Position numbers and translations under genes: made by a program. 64,000 bases of DNA from DMER64 sp964542305 (GTDB taxonomy: Bacteria > Bacteroidota > Bacteroidia > Bacteroidales > UBA932), in NCBI GenBank assembly GCA_964542305.1, contig CAZITX010000008.1, forward strand, positions 25,837 to 89,836, given 5' to 3'. Position 1 is the first letter of the stretch. Each line of letters starts with the position of its first letter. The notes below the pieces were generated by a model. The model worked only from the letters and a program-made list of their open reading frames with translations, did no database searches and was not told where the DNA came from. Positions 9,572 to 19,383 of the stretch are shown piece by piece.

Positions 9572-11479
9572 ATGAGAATAGTTTGTTGTGTGCTCTTTTG
9601 CAGCACCGTTTGGAGTTTGTCCTTTGGTCAGAACCGGGAATTCTTAATGGAAGAACTGGCGCAAAATGGCAGTTTTAACCCGGATGACTGCGAAGAAATC
9701 CTTGGATCACGTATAAATCTGAACGCAGCTTCGGAGGAAGAGCTGCAAATGACCGGATTTCTTTCTTTGTACCAGGTTCGCTCTCTGCTGGATTACAGAA
9801 AACGTTACGGGGATTTTTTTACATGGGCTGAGATTGCAATTATCCCCGGCTTTACGGAAAAAGATACGCAATGGCTCGCCTTGTTTTTCACATTGGCACC
9901 AAAACCTCGATCCATGCCTGTCAATCTGCGTGCGCTTGTCCGGAACGGCAAACGTTCTCTTATGCTCCAGACACGCACCTTTCTTCCCCGGGGAGAGCCC
10001 TACAGTTCCATTACAGAACAGGAATACCTTCAGCGTCCCAATTCCCGTTACCTTGGGCTTCCCTGGTACCGTTATGCCCGTTACAATTACAGTTATTACG
10101 GAAAATTGGAGTGGGGATTCACCCTGGAAAGTGATCCCGGAGAACGGCCATTGGCTGACTTTGTCTCATGCCATGTGAGTTTGAAAAACAGGGGATCTCT
10201 GAAATCTTTGGTTGTGGGGGATTTCCGGGCACGTTTTGGACAGGGGCTGTTGGTATGGAACGGGACACATTTTGGTGCTTCGTTATCCCCGTCTGCTTTA
10301 TTCAACAAGGAAATGGGGCTAACCTCATATACATCCCGGGACGAAAACAGATCATTCAGGGGAGCCGGTGCCACCTTTTCCCTGAAGGATTTTGACGTAT
10401 CGGTGTTCGGATCGTATCGCCGTCTGGATGCGCGCATAATCCCGGAAGGATTCACCTCACTGGTAAAAACCGGTTACCACCGCACACCCCTGGAAACGGA
10501 AAAGAAAAACACACTCGCGGCATGGGCAACCGGGGTGAATTTGTCCTATAAGGGAAAAGGGTGGAAAATGGGAACTACGGTTTTGGGATACGGTTACGAC
10601 AAACCGGATGCAGGAAAAATCACTTATTACAACCAGTTTAAAAACAGAACATTGCCTTTCGGCGGGGTTGCCCTGGATTACTCCGGAAGGTATGGTCTCT
10701 GGCTTGTGTTTGCAGAAATGGCAATGGATGCGGGACTATCACCTGCCTTTTTGGGCGGGGTGATTCGCTACGGCAGGGACGGTGCCAGGGATGCACTGGT
10801 TCTCAGGCTTTTTTCGCCTTCTTTTACCTCGGCTTACGGAACGGATGCCGGCAAAAATTCTACCTCTTCCAATGAAATCAGCGTTCAATTTTCCGCTTGC
10901 CGGAATGTTTTCGAAAAATGGACCCTGACAGGGAATGCCTGGTTTTATTATTTTCCTGTTTCCAGGTATCTGTGTCACGACAAGTCGTACGGATGGGATT
11001 ACCGCGTTCAACTCCATCATGACAACCACCGGTTTTCTGTCCGTCAGCAAAGATCTATCCTGGATAAAGGGATCACGGACAAACAATCATTGCGTATGCA
11101 AACGACGCTTTTCCTTTCAGAAACCCTTTCCCTTGGATTACGTACAGATTTGGTTAACAGTGTCTTAAAGGGAACGAAAAATGAGTGGGGAGCGGCCGCC
11201 TATATTCAATTGGCCTACCGGGGTAAGAAAGAGCAATTTACAGGATCCTTCCGGGTGAGTATCTTTAATACCCGTTCCTGGGATAGCCGCATATACGTCT
11301 ATGAATCGGATGTGCTTTATGGTTTTTCCGTTCCTGCACTTTACGGAAAAGGGGTCAGGAGTTACCTGAATATCAAGTATACACCGCTGTCTTATATGGA
11401 TTTATGGTTTAGGATATCCTGTACTTATAAGGACAAACCGGATGTGGATGCTAAGATACAGATCCGGGTTCGCTTTTGA
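9572..11479 (+). CDS. Helix-hairpin-helix domain protein with C-terminal outer-membrane-like region
   Basis: A 635-residue exported protein. A signal peptide ends near residue 20 (SLSFGQ). Residues about 40-110 form a ComEA-like helix-hairpin-helix segment (INLNAASEEELQMTGFLSLYQV, then AEIAIIPGFTEKD). From residue about 120 onward the protein alternates aromatic and polar residues in strand-like blocks (e.g. YGKLEWGFTLESD) and ends in IQIRVRF with a terminal Phe, as outer-membrane beta-barrels do. The architecture recurs in Bacteroidota but its function is unknown to me. The 3' end overlaps the lipid kinase gene on the other strand by 29 bp. Confidence 0.75.
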   Translation: MRIVCCVLFCSTVWSLSFGQNREFLMEELAQNGSFNPDDCEEILGSRINLNAASEEELQMTGFLSLYQVRSLLDYRKRYGDFFTWAEIAIIPGFTEKDTQWLALFFTLAPKPRSMPVNLRALVRNGKRSLMLQTRTFLPRGEPYSSITEQEYLQRPNSRYLGLPWYRYARYNYSYYGKLEWGFTLESDPGERPLADFVSCHVSLKNRGSLKSLVVGDFRARFGQGLLVWNGTHFGASLSPSALFNKEMGLTSYTSRDENRSFRGAGATFSLKDFDVSVFGSYRRLDARIIPEGFTSLVKTGYHRTPLETEKKNTLAAWATGVNLSYKGKGWKMGTTVLGYGYDKPDAGKITYYNQFKNRTLPFGGVALDYSGRYGLWLVFAEMAMDAGLSPAFLGGVIRYGRDGARDALVLRLFSPSFTSAYGTDAGKNSTSSNEISVQFSACRNVFEKWTLTGNAWFYYFPVSRYLCHDKSYGWDYRVQLHHDNHRFSVRQQRSILDKGITDKQSLRMQTTLFLSETLSLGLRTDLVNSVLKGTKNEWGAAAYIQLAYRGKKEQFTGSFRVSIFNTRSWDSRIYVYESDVLYGFSVPALYGKGVRSYLNIKYTPLSYMDLWFRISCTYKDKPDVDAKIQIRVRF

Positions 11480-12446
11480 CAAAAGGCACAAAATCTTCAC
11501 CTACCAGCAGACGCAGGGAGGAAGGGATGATCTTGAACATATAGGGAGGCGTTCCCATAGGTTCCCCGTCAGTTTCCAGAAACCCGGTATTCTTGCTGTT
11601 TGGGAGGATTTCTACCGTTTTTCCGCGGCCGTGAAGCGATTCTTTAAAGGAATATACCTCCCCGGCAATAAAATGCTTGATCCTCAGAGCCAGGGAAGCC
11701 TTATTCATAGGTCCCACCAGGGTAACGTCAAACAATCCGTCATCGGGAATTGCCAGTGGCAAAGCTTTCATACCGCTGCCAATAAATTTTCCAATCCCGA
11801 CACTGCAGGTTAGCACGGGTCCTTCGTAAAACATTTGTCCGTCAATCAATATGCGAAGATCTTTGCACCGGTAAAACAGAAACTGGTGGAGCAGACTGTT
11901 CAGATATTGTGCTTTGCCCCGTTTGTTTTCCATTTCAACTTTCTTTTCGTAATGCCTGATCACGGCGGCATCCAGTCCCATGCCTGCGGCATTGGAGAAA
12001 TAACGTGTTCGTTCGATCCCGAAATCCTGGAAAGAAACCCAGCCCACATCCGTCAGTATGCTTTTCCCTTTGATGATCGTTTCCATAGCTTTCTCGTAAT
12101 CGGTCGGAATTTGGTAGGAGGAAACCATGTCATTGCCGGTCCCTATGGGTATGATCCCCATGGTTATGGAATCCGTGGGAACATCCTGTTGGTAAAAAAT
12201 CCCGTTTATCACTTCGTGAAAAGTCCCGTCTCCGCCTATAACAATAAAATGCCGGATACCTTCACGTATGGCTTCAATGGTAATGGTAACGGCATGATAC
12301 TTGTGCTTTGTGAAAACGCATTCAAAATTCAGGTTGTGCTCAAGAAAAAAGTTTGAAATACGAGGCCACATAACGGCAGTTTTTCCCCCGCCGGCTATGG
12401 GGTTAAGTATAATCATCCAGGGAGTAGAGGTCATAATACCAGGCAT
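11451..12446 (-). CDS. Diacylglycerol/lipid kinase family protein
   Basis: A 331-residue DagK/YegS-type kinase that phosphorylates diacylglycerol or another lipid. Seen: an N-terminal NPIAGGG nucleotide loop, the signature GGDGTFHEVINGI and IPIGTGNDM (catalytic-domain diphosphate and glycine-rich motifs), then the beta-sandwich domain. Start at 12446 or 12434 (MTSTPW); both keep the kinase intact. A TATTTTTG box lies 13 nt before 12446. Divergent from parA. The substrate cannot be told from sequence. Confidence 0.88.
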   Translation of the reverse strand: MPGIMTSTPWMIILNPIAGGGKTAVMWPRISNFFLEHNLNFECVFTKHKYHAVTITIEAIREGIRHFIVIGGDGTFHEVINGIFYQQDVPTDSITMGIIPIGTGNDMVSSYQIPTDYEKAMETIIKGKSILTDVGWVSFQDFGIERTRYFSNAAGMGLDAAVIRHYEKKVEMENKRGKAQYLNSLLHQFLFYRCKDLRILIDGQMFYEGPVLTCSVGIGKFIGSGMKALPLAIPDDGLFDVTLVGPMNKASLALRIKHFIAGEVYSFKESLHGRGKTVEILPNSKNTGFLETDGEPMGTPPYMFKIIPSSLRLLVGEDFVPFVKSEPGSVS

Positions 12447-12459
12447 TGCTTTGAAAGTT

Positions 12460-12467
12460 CAAAAATA
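12460..12467 (-). promoter_or_regulatory. -7 promoter box of lipid kinase gene
   Basis: TATTTTTG, 13 nt upstream of the ATG at 12446. No clear -33 element. Confidence 0.45.
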
Positions 12468-12489
12468 AGAATAATTGTGGTATTTGTAG

Positions 12490-12497
12490 TATATTTG
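12490..12497 (+). promoter_or_regulatory. -7 promoter box of parA operon
   Basis: TATATTTG, a consensus match, ends 28 nt before the parA ATG. A TTG occurs closer than the usual -33 spacing, so only the -7 box is convincing. Confidence 0.55.
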
Positions 12498-12525
12498 TCA
12501 AATTGAAATCATATCAGCAAGACTC

Positions 12526-13299
12526 ATGGGTAAAGTAATCGCCATTGCAAATCAGAAAGGAGGAGTAGGAAAAACGACCACGGCCATCAATCTGGCTGCC
12601 TCACTGGCCGTTATGGAAAAAAATGTTTTATTGGTTGATGCAGATCCGCAAGCGAATACCACTTCCGGGCTTTGTTTTGACCCGAATTCCGGTAGCGGTG
12701 ATACACTTTATGAATGCCTGATAGGGAATGTCCCTGTTGAAAAAACCATTATACAGACGGAAATTGACGGTCTAAAACTGATCCCATCACACATTGACCT
12801 GGTGGGAGCGGAAATTGAATTGCTTTCTGTCCCGGATCGTGAACAGGTTATGAAACAAAACCTGGATTCCATCCGGCAACATTTTGATTATATCTTTATA
12901 GACTGCTCACCGTCTTTGGGACTTATTACAGTCAATGCTCTAACGGCTGCAGATTCGGTGATCATACCGGTTCAGTGTGAATTCTTTTCACTTGAAGGTT
13001 TGGGGAAATTGCTCAACACCATCAAGATAGTGCAAAATCGTTTGAATACCAACCTGGCAATTGAAGGGTTTCTACTGACAATGTACGATGTGCGTCTTCG
13101 TTCCCACAACCAGATAGTGGAAGAAGTCAGGCACCATTTTCAGGATATGGTCTTTCAAACCGTGATCCAGCGCAATGTCCGCCTGAGTGAATCACCTTCA
13201 CACGGAAAACCTGTGATATTGTACGATGCCGCATCCGTAGGCAGTAATAATTATCTGAATCTGGCCAGGGAATTTTTAAAGAAAAATAAGAATGACTAA
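12526..13299 (+). CDS. parA: Chromosome partitioning ATPase ParA/Soj
   Basis: A 257-residue Walker-type ATPase that segregates chromosomes with ParB. The deviant Walker A KGGVGKTTTAINLA starts at residue 11, followed by LLVDADPQANTTSG and the FIDCSPSLG Walker B region. Short N-terminus without an HTH, as in chromosomal Soj. The stop overlaps the parB start by 8 nt. Confidence 0.96.
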   Translation: MGKVIAIANQKGGVGKTTTAINLAASLAVMEKNVLLVDADPQANTTSGLCFDPNSGSGDTLYECLIGNVPVEKTIIQTEIDGLKLIPSHIDLVGAEIELLSVPDREQVMKQNLDSIRQHFDYIFIDCSPSLGLITVNALTAADSVIIPVQCEFFSLEGLGKLLNTIKIVQNRLNTNLAIEGFLLTMYDVRLRSHNQIVEEVRHHFQDMVFQTVIQRNVRLSESPSHGKPVILYDAASVGSNNYLNLAREFLKKNKND

Positions 13300-14188
13300 A
13301 AAACCGGCTTTAGGAAAAGGTTTGGGAGCCCTGATTTCGGAATCACCTTCGCTGGGAGACTGGAAACCACGGAATCCCGTTGTGCTTCCTCAAATGGAAG
13401 GCACTTCCATGGTAGAGATTGCACATATAGAAGTAAATCCGGAACAGCCCAGAAAAGAATTTAATGAAGAATCCCTTGCCGAGTTGGCTGCTTCCATTAA
13501 AACCCTCGGTCTGATCCAGCCCATCACGCTCCGGAAACTTGCTGCAAACCGTTACCAGGTAGTAAGTGGCGAGCGGAGGCTCAGGGCCGCCGGGATGGCC
13601 GGTCTGACGAAAGTTCCTGCATATATTCGTCAGGTTGAGGATGGGGAATTGCTGGAAATGGCCCTGGTTGAAAACATACAGCGCGAGAACCTGGATGCTA
13701 TGGAAATTGCATTCGGATTCCAGCGTTTGATAGAAGAATGCAGCCTGACCCAGGAAAAATTGGCCGACCGGGTGGGGAAGAAGCGTGCTACTGTTGCCAA
13801 TTATCTGAGATTGTTACAATTACCAGCCGAGATCCAGTTGCTTTTAAGAGCCGGGGCTTTGACCATGGGACATGCTCGTGCGTTGCTATCCGTGGAAGAT
13901 GATGAAACCCGTTTGGCACTGGCCCGGAAAATAGTAGATAAAGATCTGTCTGTTAGGAAAGTGGAAGAAATGGTGCGTCCGCGGGATGCTGCCCCTGCCA
14001 GATCCGAACCCAAAGAAACCGAATTGCCCGATATCTATTACCGGGTTCTGGAAAAAATCGGCAGGTATTTCAATCACAATATCAGCGTGAAAAGGAATCC
14101 GAAAGGAGAAGGGGTCTTGTCCATTCATTGCTCCAGTGACTCGGAAATGGAAGCTTTCCTGGATGCATTAGAAAAGAACAATATATAG
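13292..14188 (+). CDS. parB: Chromosome partitioning protein ParB/Spo0J
   Basis: DNA-binding CTPase that loads at parS sites. In 298 residues: a basic N-terminal KKPALGKGLGALI box that contacts ParA, the ParB/Srx nucleotide-binding region with GERRLRAA and ENIQRENL, a central helix-turn-helix (LTQEKLADRVGKKRATVANYLRLLQL) and a C-terminal dimerisation domain. I saw no obvious parS palindrome nearby. Confidence 0.96.
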   Translation: MTKKPALGKGLGALISESPSLGDWKPRNPVVLPQMEGTSMVEIAHIEVNPEQPRKEFNEESLAELAASIKTLGLIQPITLRKLAANRYQVVSGERRLRAAGMAGLTKVPAYIRQVEDGELLEMALVENIQRENLDAMEIAFGFQRLIEECSLTQEKLADRVGKKRATVANYLRLLQLPAEIQLLLRAGALTMGHARALLSVEDDETRLALARKIVDKDLSVRKVEEMVRPRDAAPARSEPKETELPDIYYRVLEKIGRYFNHNISVKRNPKGEGVLSIHCSSDSEMEAFLDALEKNNI

Positions 14189-14202
14189 CCGGTCCCGTAT
14201 TT

Positions 14203-15087
14203 GTGAAACGTTGTCTGTTCATCTTTCTATACCTGTTTGTATCCGTGACTTTTGTCTACGGTCAGTTTGCCGTGGATATGGGAGATCAGAATGCGCAATC
14301 CCGCAGTGATACCACGATACAGGCAAAAGAGCCTTTTAAACTGAAAACATATTTTACCGCTTTGGCAGGTAAGGATTCCTTAAAACTGAGCAGGGTTTTT
14401 TCCGGGGCAGTAATCCTTCCTGGTTATTCCCAGGCTTATAACCGCCAGTACTGGAAGATCCCTGTAGTATATGCCGGAATGGGCGCAGGTATTTATATGG
14501 GGTATCGATACAATATGAAATACCTGGATACGGAAAATGACACGTATGCTTTGTACCGGAACTTGTGTTATGCGGGAGCAGGATTGTTTTACTGGAGCAG
14601 TTTGCTGGACGGTGTTGTAAAGTTTAAACACGACAAAGAAGTGTTACCCGCCAGGGCTACTCTGTATTCGGTGCTGTTGCCCGGTCTTGGACAAATCTAC
14701 AACAGGGACTATTGGAAAATTCCCGTCATCTACGGAGGCCTTATTGCCTGTGGCTACTTCTGGCAATACAACGGGATGCAATACCAACGTTACAAGACCA
14801 TGTATAATCACGCAACGGCCACTCCTTCCAGGTACGAAGGATGGATGACACCGGAAAATATTAAATGGTACCGTGACTCTTTCAGGCGGTACAGGGATTA
14901 TTCCATAATTGCCACTGTCCTGGTATACGCCCTTAACATCATTGATGCGAATGTTTTTGCCCATTTCCAGGATTTTGATATCAGTGACGACCTGACCTTG
15001 CGGATTGAGCCGGGGATTATTCCCCAGGCTATGTATGCTTCCACATCATTCTCGGGGGCAGGAATACAAATGAGATTTACTTTTTAA
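14203..15087 (+). CDS. DUF5683 membrane/exported protein
   Basis: A 294-residue protein of the DUF5683 family, common directly after parB in Bacteroidota; function unknown. It begins with a GTG and a signal peptide (KRCLFIFLYLFVSVTFVYGQF). Two similar segments, AVILPGYSQAYNRQYWKIPVVYAG (near 70-93) and SVLLPGLGQIYNRDYWKIPVIYGG (near 160-183), form an internal repeat of hydrophobic hairpins. It lies 14 nt after parB and 15 nt before the lytic transglycosylase, so a role in the envelope or cell division is plausible but unproven. Confidence 0.85.
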   Translation: MKRCLFIFLYLFVSVTFVYGQFAVDMGDQNAQSRSDTTIQAKEPFKLKTYFTALAGKDSLKLSRVFSGAVILPGYSQAYNRQYWKIPVVYAGMGAGIYMGYRYNMKYLDTENDTYALYRNLCYAGAGLFYWSSLLDGVVKFKHDKEVLPARATLYSVLLPGLGQIYNRDYWKIPVIYGGLIACGYFWQYNGMQYQRYKTMYNHATATPSRYEGWMTPENIKWYRDSFRRYRDYSIIATVLVYALNIIDANVFAHFQDFDISDDLTLRIEPGIIPQAMYASTSFSGAGIQMRFTF

Positions 15088-15102
15088 AAAAATGAATATT
15101 TT

Positions 15103-16875
15103 ATGAGATCCAGATGCCTCTTTCTACTGATAATTTCCATGACTTTGTTTTCCCAGAGTTCAGAAGCCCAGGTGTTTCGTAAACCCACAAAAAAACAACT
15201 GACGCAACAGGTAGATTCCCTGCTGCAATTGACCGATTCCCTGCAACAGGTTATTTTGACCATGGAACTGCCGGCAGCCGATACCCTGATAACGGAAAAC
15301 GAGATCAATGAGGGCGGATTTGACAATCCTCCGGTGGATCTGACTTTTGAATTCGATTCGCTTACTACCGAACAAAGGCTGAGTCTTTATTATCATCAGA
15401 ATGTTTTAAACCAGATGCCGGATCCCATGACACTGGAAAACCTGGATACCGCCTCATTACGATCCGATATTCCCGATTCGGTCTATATAGACAGGTTAAC
15501 CCGGATGAATTGTTTTATAAAATTGCCTTACAACAACATCGTTAAGAACCATATAATCCACTATACGCAAAAAATGCCGGACCGTATACCCACCATCTTG
15601 GGACTGGCCCAGTATTATATGCCCTTGTTCGAAGAGATTTTCGATTCTTATGAAATGCCACTGGAACTCAAAGCCATGGCAGTAATTGAATCGGCACTGA
15701 ATCCCAGGGCAGTTTCAAGGGCACGTGCTAAAGGAATGTGGCAGTTCATGTACCGGACCGCCCTGAGTTACAACCTGACCATCAATTCTTATGTGGACGA
15801 GCGTCTGGATCCTATTGTATCCGGGGATGCAGCGGCACGCTACTTGCTGGATTCCTACAGGATCTACGATGATTGGGTTTTGGCCATTGCCTCGTATAAC
15901 TGCGGAATAGGCAATGTCAACAAAGCCATCCGCAGGGCCGGAGGGTCGCGGGAATTCTGGGACATCTATCCCTTCCTTCCCCGTGAAACCCGTGGTTACG
16001 TGCCGGCTTTTGTTGCAGCTCTCTATACCATGCGTTATTATAATGAACACAATATCAAACCTCTTCCAGTTGAAATGCCGGCGCATGTAGACACTTTTGA
16101 GGTGAATAAAATGTTGCACTTTGAACAGGTAACATCATTTCTGGATATTTCCATAGACCAGCTGCGCGATCTGAACCCGCAATATGTTAAAGACATAGTT
16201 CCCGGTGTGGAGCGTCCTTATATACTGCGTGTGCCTTTTGAATACAGTGGAGAATTTGCGTCGTTGCAGGATTCCATTTTTTCTTATAAGGACAGTGTGT
16301 ATTTCAACCCGCTTATTTTAAATACACGTGCCAAATCTACAGACACCCAGATAACCCACCGGGTAACCAGCGGACAGACCTTGAGCCATATTGCATACCG
16401 CTACGGGGTAAGAATAGCAGATATAAAATACTGGAACGGGCTCCGTTCAGACAGGATCATGCCCAACCAGCGACTGATCATATATACTGACAGAAATGCG
16501 GCTCCAAGGGCTTCAGCACAAAACGCCGGAACTGCCGCGGCGCAGGGAAATTTGATCACCCACAAAGTCAGAAAAGGGGAGACATTGGGAGGCATTGCCG
16601 AAAAGTACGGTGTAAGTGCAGCAAATATCCGTTCCTGGAACAACATGAGAAATAGCACAATTTATGCCGGAGGTACTCTTAAGATCTATACATCGGCCAC
16701 TCTTGCCACCTCTCACGATGGTGATTTTGAGTATTATACGGTAAAATCAGGAGACAGCCTCTGGGATATTGCCAACAAACTCGGTATAACAGTACAAAAC
16801 ATACGTGCGTTGAACGGCCTGGGAGACCGTTCCAGGATCTATCCGGGTCAAAAGCTGAAAGTACGGAAAATGTGA
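15103..16875 (+). CDS. LysM-containing membrane-bound lytic transglycosylase (MltD-like)
   Basis: A 590-residue periplasmic or envelope peptidoglycan lyase. It has a signal peptide (residues 1-23), a coiled region, then an SLT domain with AVIESALNPRAVS (catalytic Glu near residue 196), AKGMWQFM and SYNCGIGNV. Three C-terminal LysM repeats follow (about 412-456, 486-530 and 546-590), each starting with a YTVKSGDSLWDIA-like block. Last gene of the parA-parB-DUF5683 chain. It ends 1 nt from the priA-like stop on the other strand. Confidence 0.92.
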   Translation: MRSRCLFLLIISMTLFSQSSEAQVFRKPTKKQLTQQVDSLLQLTDSLQQVILTMELPAADTLITENEINEGGFDNPPVDLTFEFDSLTTEQRLSLYYHQNVLNQMPDPMTLENLDTASLRSDIPDSVYIDRLTRMNCFIKLPYNNIVKNHIIHYTQKMPDRIPTILGLAQYYMPLFEEIFDSYEMPLELKAMAVIESALNPRAVSRARAKGMWQFMYRTALSYNLTINSYVDERLDPIVSGDAAARYLLDSYRIYDDWVLAIASYNCGIGNVNKAIRRAGGSREFWDIYPFLPRETRGYVPAFVAALYTMRYYNEHNIKPLPVEMPAHVDTFEVNKMLHFEQVTSFLDISIDQLRDLNPQYVKDIVPGVERPYILRVPFEYSGEFASLQDSIFSYKDSVYFNPLILNTRAKSTDTQITHRVTSGQTLSHIAYRYGVRIADIKYWNGLRSDRIMPNQRLIIYTDRNAAPRASAQNAGTAAAQGNLITHKVRKGETLGGIAEKYGVSAANIRSWNNMRNSTIYAGGTLKIYTSATLATSHDGDFEYYTVKSGDSLWDIANKLGITVQNIRALNGLGDRSRIYPGQKLKVRKM

Positions 16876-16876
16876 T

Positions 16877-18502
16877 CTAGGCAGGATCCACATCTATCCT
16901 GCATTGTGCGGGAGAACAGGGGTTCTGTGCAAGGATACCTGAAAGTTTATTTTTGACATCCTCCAGCTTTACCCTTCTTGGGATAATGAGTTGTACCCGG
17001 TACATAAAAAGTATCTTCCCTGTTCCGGCAGGTGAAAAAGGTCCTTCCATACGGGCCGGAAAATTTTCTTTAATAAGCAGATCAATGAACTCTGACGCTT
17101 TTATACGGGCTGTATTTTTCCTGTAATGAGAAACCGTTACAGCGATCATACGCGTATAAGGCGGGTAACCGTAACGTATCCGTTCCTCCATTAATTGTGA
17201 TAAAGCATCAGGAAGAGTTCCCTCCTTTAACCACATATAAAATGGGTGATCTGTGTCTGAAGTCTGAAGAAATACTTGAACTGCCTGGTTTTGTAAAGTG
17301 GCCCGCATCAGTGCATGAACGGTCAACTGGAGGGCCTGCTCGGTAGCCCGGAAATGTTTTCTGGATAGAAGCTTTTCACAATGCAAAAAACAGATCATTC
17401 CCGTTTTGTCATCCAGGAAATGATGCATCCGGTAGGGTCTGCATATTTTTGTTGCGGGATCCTGCGGGGCATCTTCCAGGTAATCGGGATCGGATTCCAC
17501 AAGAAGCACTTCTTTTCCGCCGGCAATAACTTCTTCGGCCGCACGTAAGCTTTTTATGTGCAGTGTGCCTTTCATTGCATTGCTTTTCAGGGCTTTGAGC
17601 GTGTCAATTATTGTGAGGTGGTTATCGGGAAAATTTTTATTGGGGATTGCGTGAATTTGTTGAAATTTTCCTTTTTCAAGGTTGTAATACGTTTCAAGAG
17701 AAGGGACAACAGATCCTAAAAGAATCTGTGCCCGGAACATTTGTCCCATCATCAATGCCGTATCCCGGGAGTGTATATGTGGTGCTGCGTCTTGTTTCTT
17801 GTGACCGGGATGTTCCTCCATATCCACAATGATCATTCCCAAACGGGTATAGGGAAGAAATAAGGCATGGTGCATTCCGCATACAATACATGGATTGCCG
17901 GCGTAAAGTTCCTTTTGGGCACGGCTTTGTTCTTTCTGAGGTCTTTTTGAATGAAAACAGAGCAGAATTTCTCCAAATGCAGGCAACAAAGCTTCATAAA
18001 TTTTTTCACAGGCTACTCTGTCCGGTCCCAGCACCAGGCATTGCCCGCCTGCCAAAATGACTTTCTGCAGGTGTTCCCTGTAAATCTCTGTTCTTTCTAC
18101 ACCGTTGATGTATAGGGTTTTGCAGGATTCCTGAATCAAATATGACTCTTTTCCGGTAAAAGCGTTACGCCTTTTAAATTTCCACAGACTTAATGCCGTT
18201 TTTGCAACAGTCCCCAAGGGACACATATAATAATGCGCGATCCATTCCCAAAACCGTAAAATTTCCTCCGGGATAACAGGCAACGCTTTTTCCACCCCGT
18301 CAATCTCTTTGTAAGCTTCACCTAATACCGGTTTAAAACCATTTTTGTGTATATGCCAAACTACTCCGGTAATAATTTTTTGACCTACAGGAGCCTTAAC
18401 CTGCATACCTGTAATTACTGCATCGGCAAGATCTCCGGGTATTCTGTAAGTAAGAGGGCTTTCCAGAGCGAGGGGAAACAGTATATCGGCATACGTTTCC
18501 AT
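16877..18502 (-). CDS. priA: PriA-like primosomal protein with degenerate helicase motifs
   Basis: Homologous to the replication-restart helicase PriA but only 541 residues against about 730-830. The N-terminal DNA-binding domain is present (residues 1-105). Where PriA has the Walker A loop GxTGSGKTEIY, this protein reads GVERTEIY (134-141), so the GSGK core is missing. The DEEH box reads DMEEHPGH (227-234). SVVPSLETYYN (264-274) is retained, but the CxxC zinc-binding region is absent and motifs IV-VI are eroded. The C-terminal domain (RYGYPPYTRMIAV onward, to DVDPA) is clear. The frame is intact and coupled to ispH by TAATG, so it appears to be expressed. Likely an ATPase-dead scaffold for primosome loading, by inference. 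Confidence 0.85.
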   Translation of the reverse strand: METYADILFPLALESPLTYRIPGDLADAVITGMQVKAPVGQKIITGVVWHIHKNGFKPVLGEAYKEIDGVEKALPVIPEEILRFWEWIAHYYMCPLGTVAKTALSLWKFKRRNAFTGKESYLIQESCKTLYINGVERTEIYREHLQKVILAGGQCLVLGPDRVACEKIYEALLPAFGEILLCFHSKRPQKEQSRAQKELYAGNPCIVCGMHHALFLPYTRLGMIIVDMEEHPGHKKQDAAPHIHSRDTALMMGQMFRAQILLGSVVPSLETYYNLEKGKFQQIHAIPNKNFPDNHLTIIDTLKALKSNAMKGTLHIKSLRAAEEVIAGGKEVLLVESDPDYLEDAPQDPATKICRPYRMHHFLDDKTGMICFLHCEKLLSRKHFRATEQALQLTVHALMRATLQNQAVQVFLQTSDTDHPFYMWLKEGTLPDALSQLMEERIRYGYPPYTRMIAVTVSHYRKNTARIKASEFIDLLIKENFPARMEGPFSPAGTGKILFMYRVQLIIPRRVKLEDVKNKLSGILAQNPCSPAQCRIDVDPA

Positions 18503-19383
18503 TACAGATCGCGGACTTTTTCAGCTACCTGTTCCATAAGCCAGTAAGGAGTAGAAGTAGCACCGCATATTCCTACTGTATCTCCCGGTTTGAACCATCC
18601 CGGATCAATATCTCCCGGGTTCTCTATGGAATAACTCCGCGGATTGGCCTCTTTGCACGTCCGGTAAAGTACTTTGCCGTTGGAGCTCTCTCTTCCTGCC
18701 ACAAAAAGTATCAGGGATTTGCCTGCGGCAAAACGTGTGAGCTTTTCCTGCCTGCCGTCAACCTGGGCACAAATGGTGTTGAAGATTTTCAAAGATTTCG
18801 GGTCAATGCCTTTTTCATCCATTAAAAGGCGTAATTTTTCTGTGGTTTTTTGATACTCTCCCGGATTTTTGGTTGTTTGAGAAAACAAGGAAACCGGTCC
18901 GCCTGAAAAACTAATCTGATCAAGATCTTTCAAAGTCTCAATTACTATGGCATCCCCGGAAACCTGTCCAAGCAATCCCACCACCTCTGCATGTCCTTTT
19001 TTTCCATATATCAGGATCTGTCCCCCAAGGGGTCTGATCCTGTCGTACTCTTTCAGTATTTTTTTCTGCAGTTGCAATACCACGGGACAGGTACATTCCA
19101 GCATGGATATATGATTGGAACGGGCCAGTTCATATGTGAGAGGCGGCTCTCCGTGTGCGCGGATCAATACCGTCGACCCCTGGGGAAGGCCACTCATGTT
19201 TTCCCGGCTTATAACTCGCAATCCTTTGGATTCAAGGCGATGCAATTCCTCGTTATTATGTACAATGGCTCCCAGTGAATATACTGTTTTCTTTTTGTCA
19301 AGTGCTTTTTCGGCACATTTGATGGCACGTATGACTCCTGAACAAAAACCGGACTGTTTATCTATTTCAACCTGATATCCCAT
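18502..19383 (-). CDS. ispH: 4-hydroxy-3-methylbut-2-enyl diphosphate reductase
   Basis: Last enzyme of the MEP isoprenoid pathway, an iron-sulfur protein forming IPP and DMAPP. In 293 residues the three cluster cysteines are present at C14 (SGFCSGV), C99 (ECTCP) and C205 (NTICAQV), plus CGATSTPYWLMEQV at the C-terminus. It overlaps cmk by 22 bp and shares one base with the priA-like start. Confidence 0.96.
   Translation of the reverse strand: MGYQVEIDKQSGFCSGVIRAIKCAEKALDKKKTVYSLGAIVHNNEELHRLESKGLRVISRENMSGLPQGSTVLIRAHGEPPLTYELARSNHISMLECTCPVVLQLQKKILKEYDRIRPLGGQILIYGKKGHAEVVGLLGQVSGDAIVIETLKDLDQISFSGGPVSLFSQTTKNPGEYQKTTEKLRLLMDEKGIDPKSLKIFNTICAQVDGRQEKLTRFAAGKSLILFVAGRESSNGKVLYRTCKEANPRSYSIENPGDIDPGWFKPGDTVGICGATSTPYWLMEQVAEKVRDL

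Noticed and set aside
16877..18502. PriA homologue as a pseudogene
   Set aside because: No stop or frameshift across 541 codons, translational coupling with ispH, and both terminal domains conserved; degeneration is confined to catalytic motifs.
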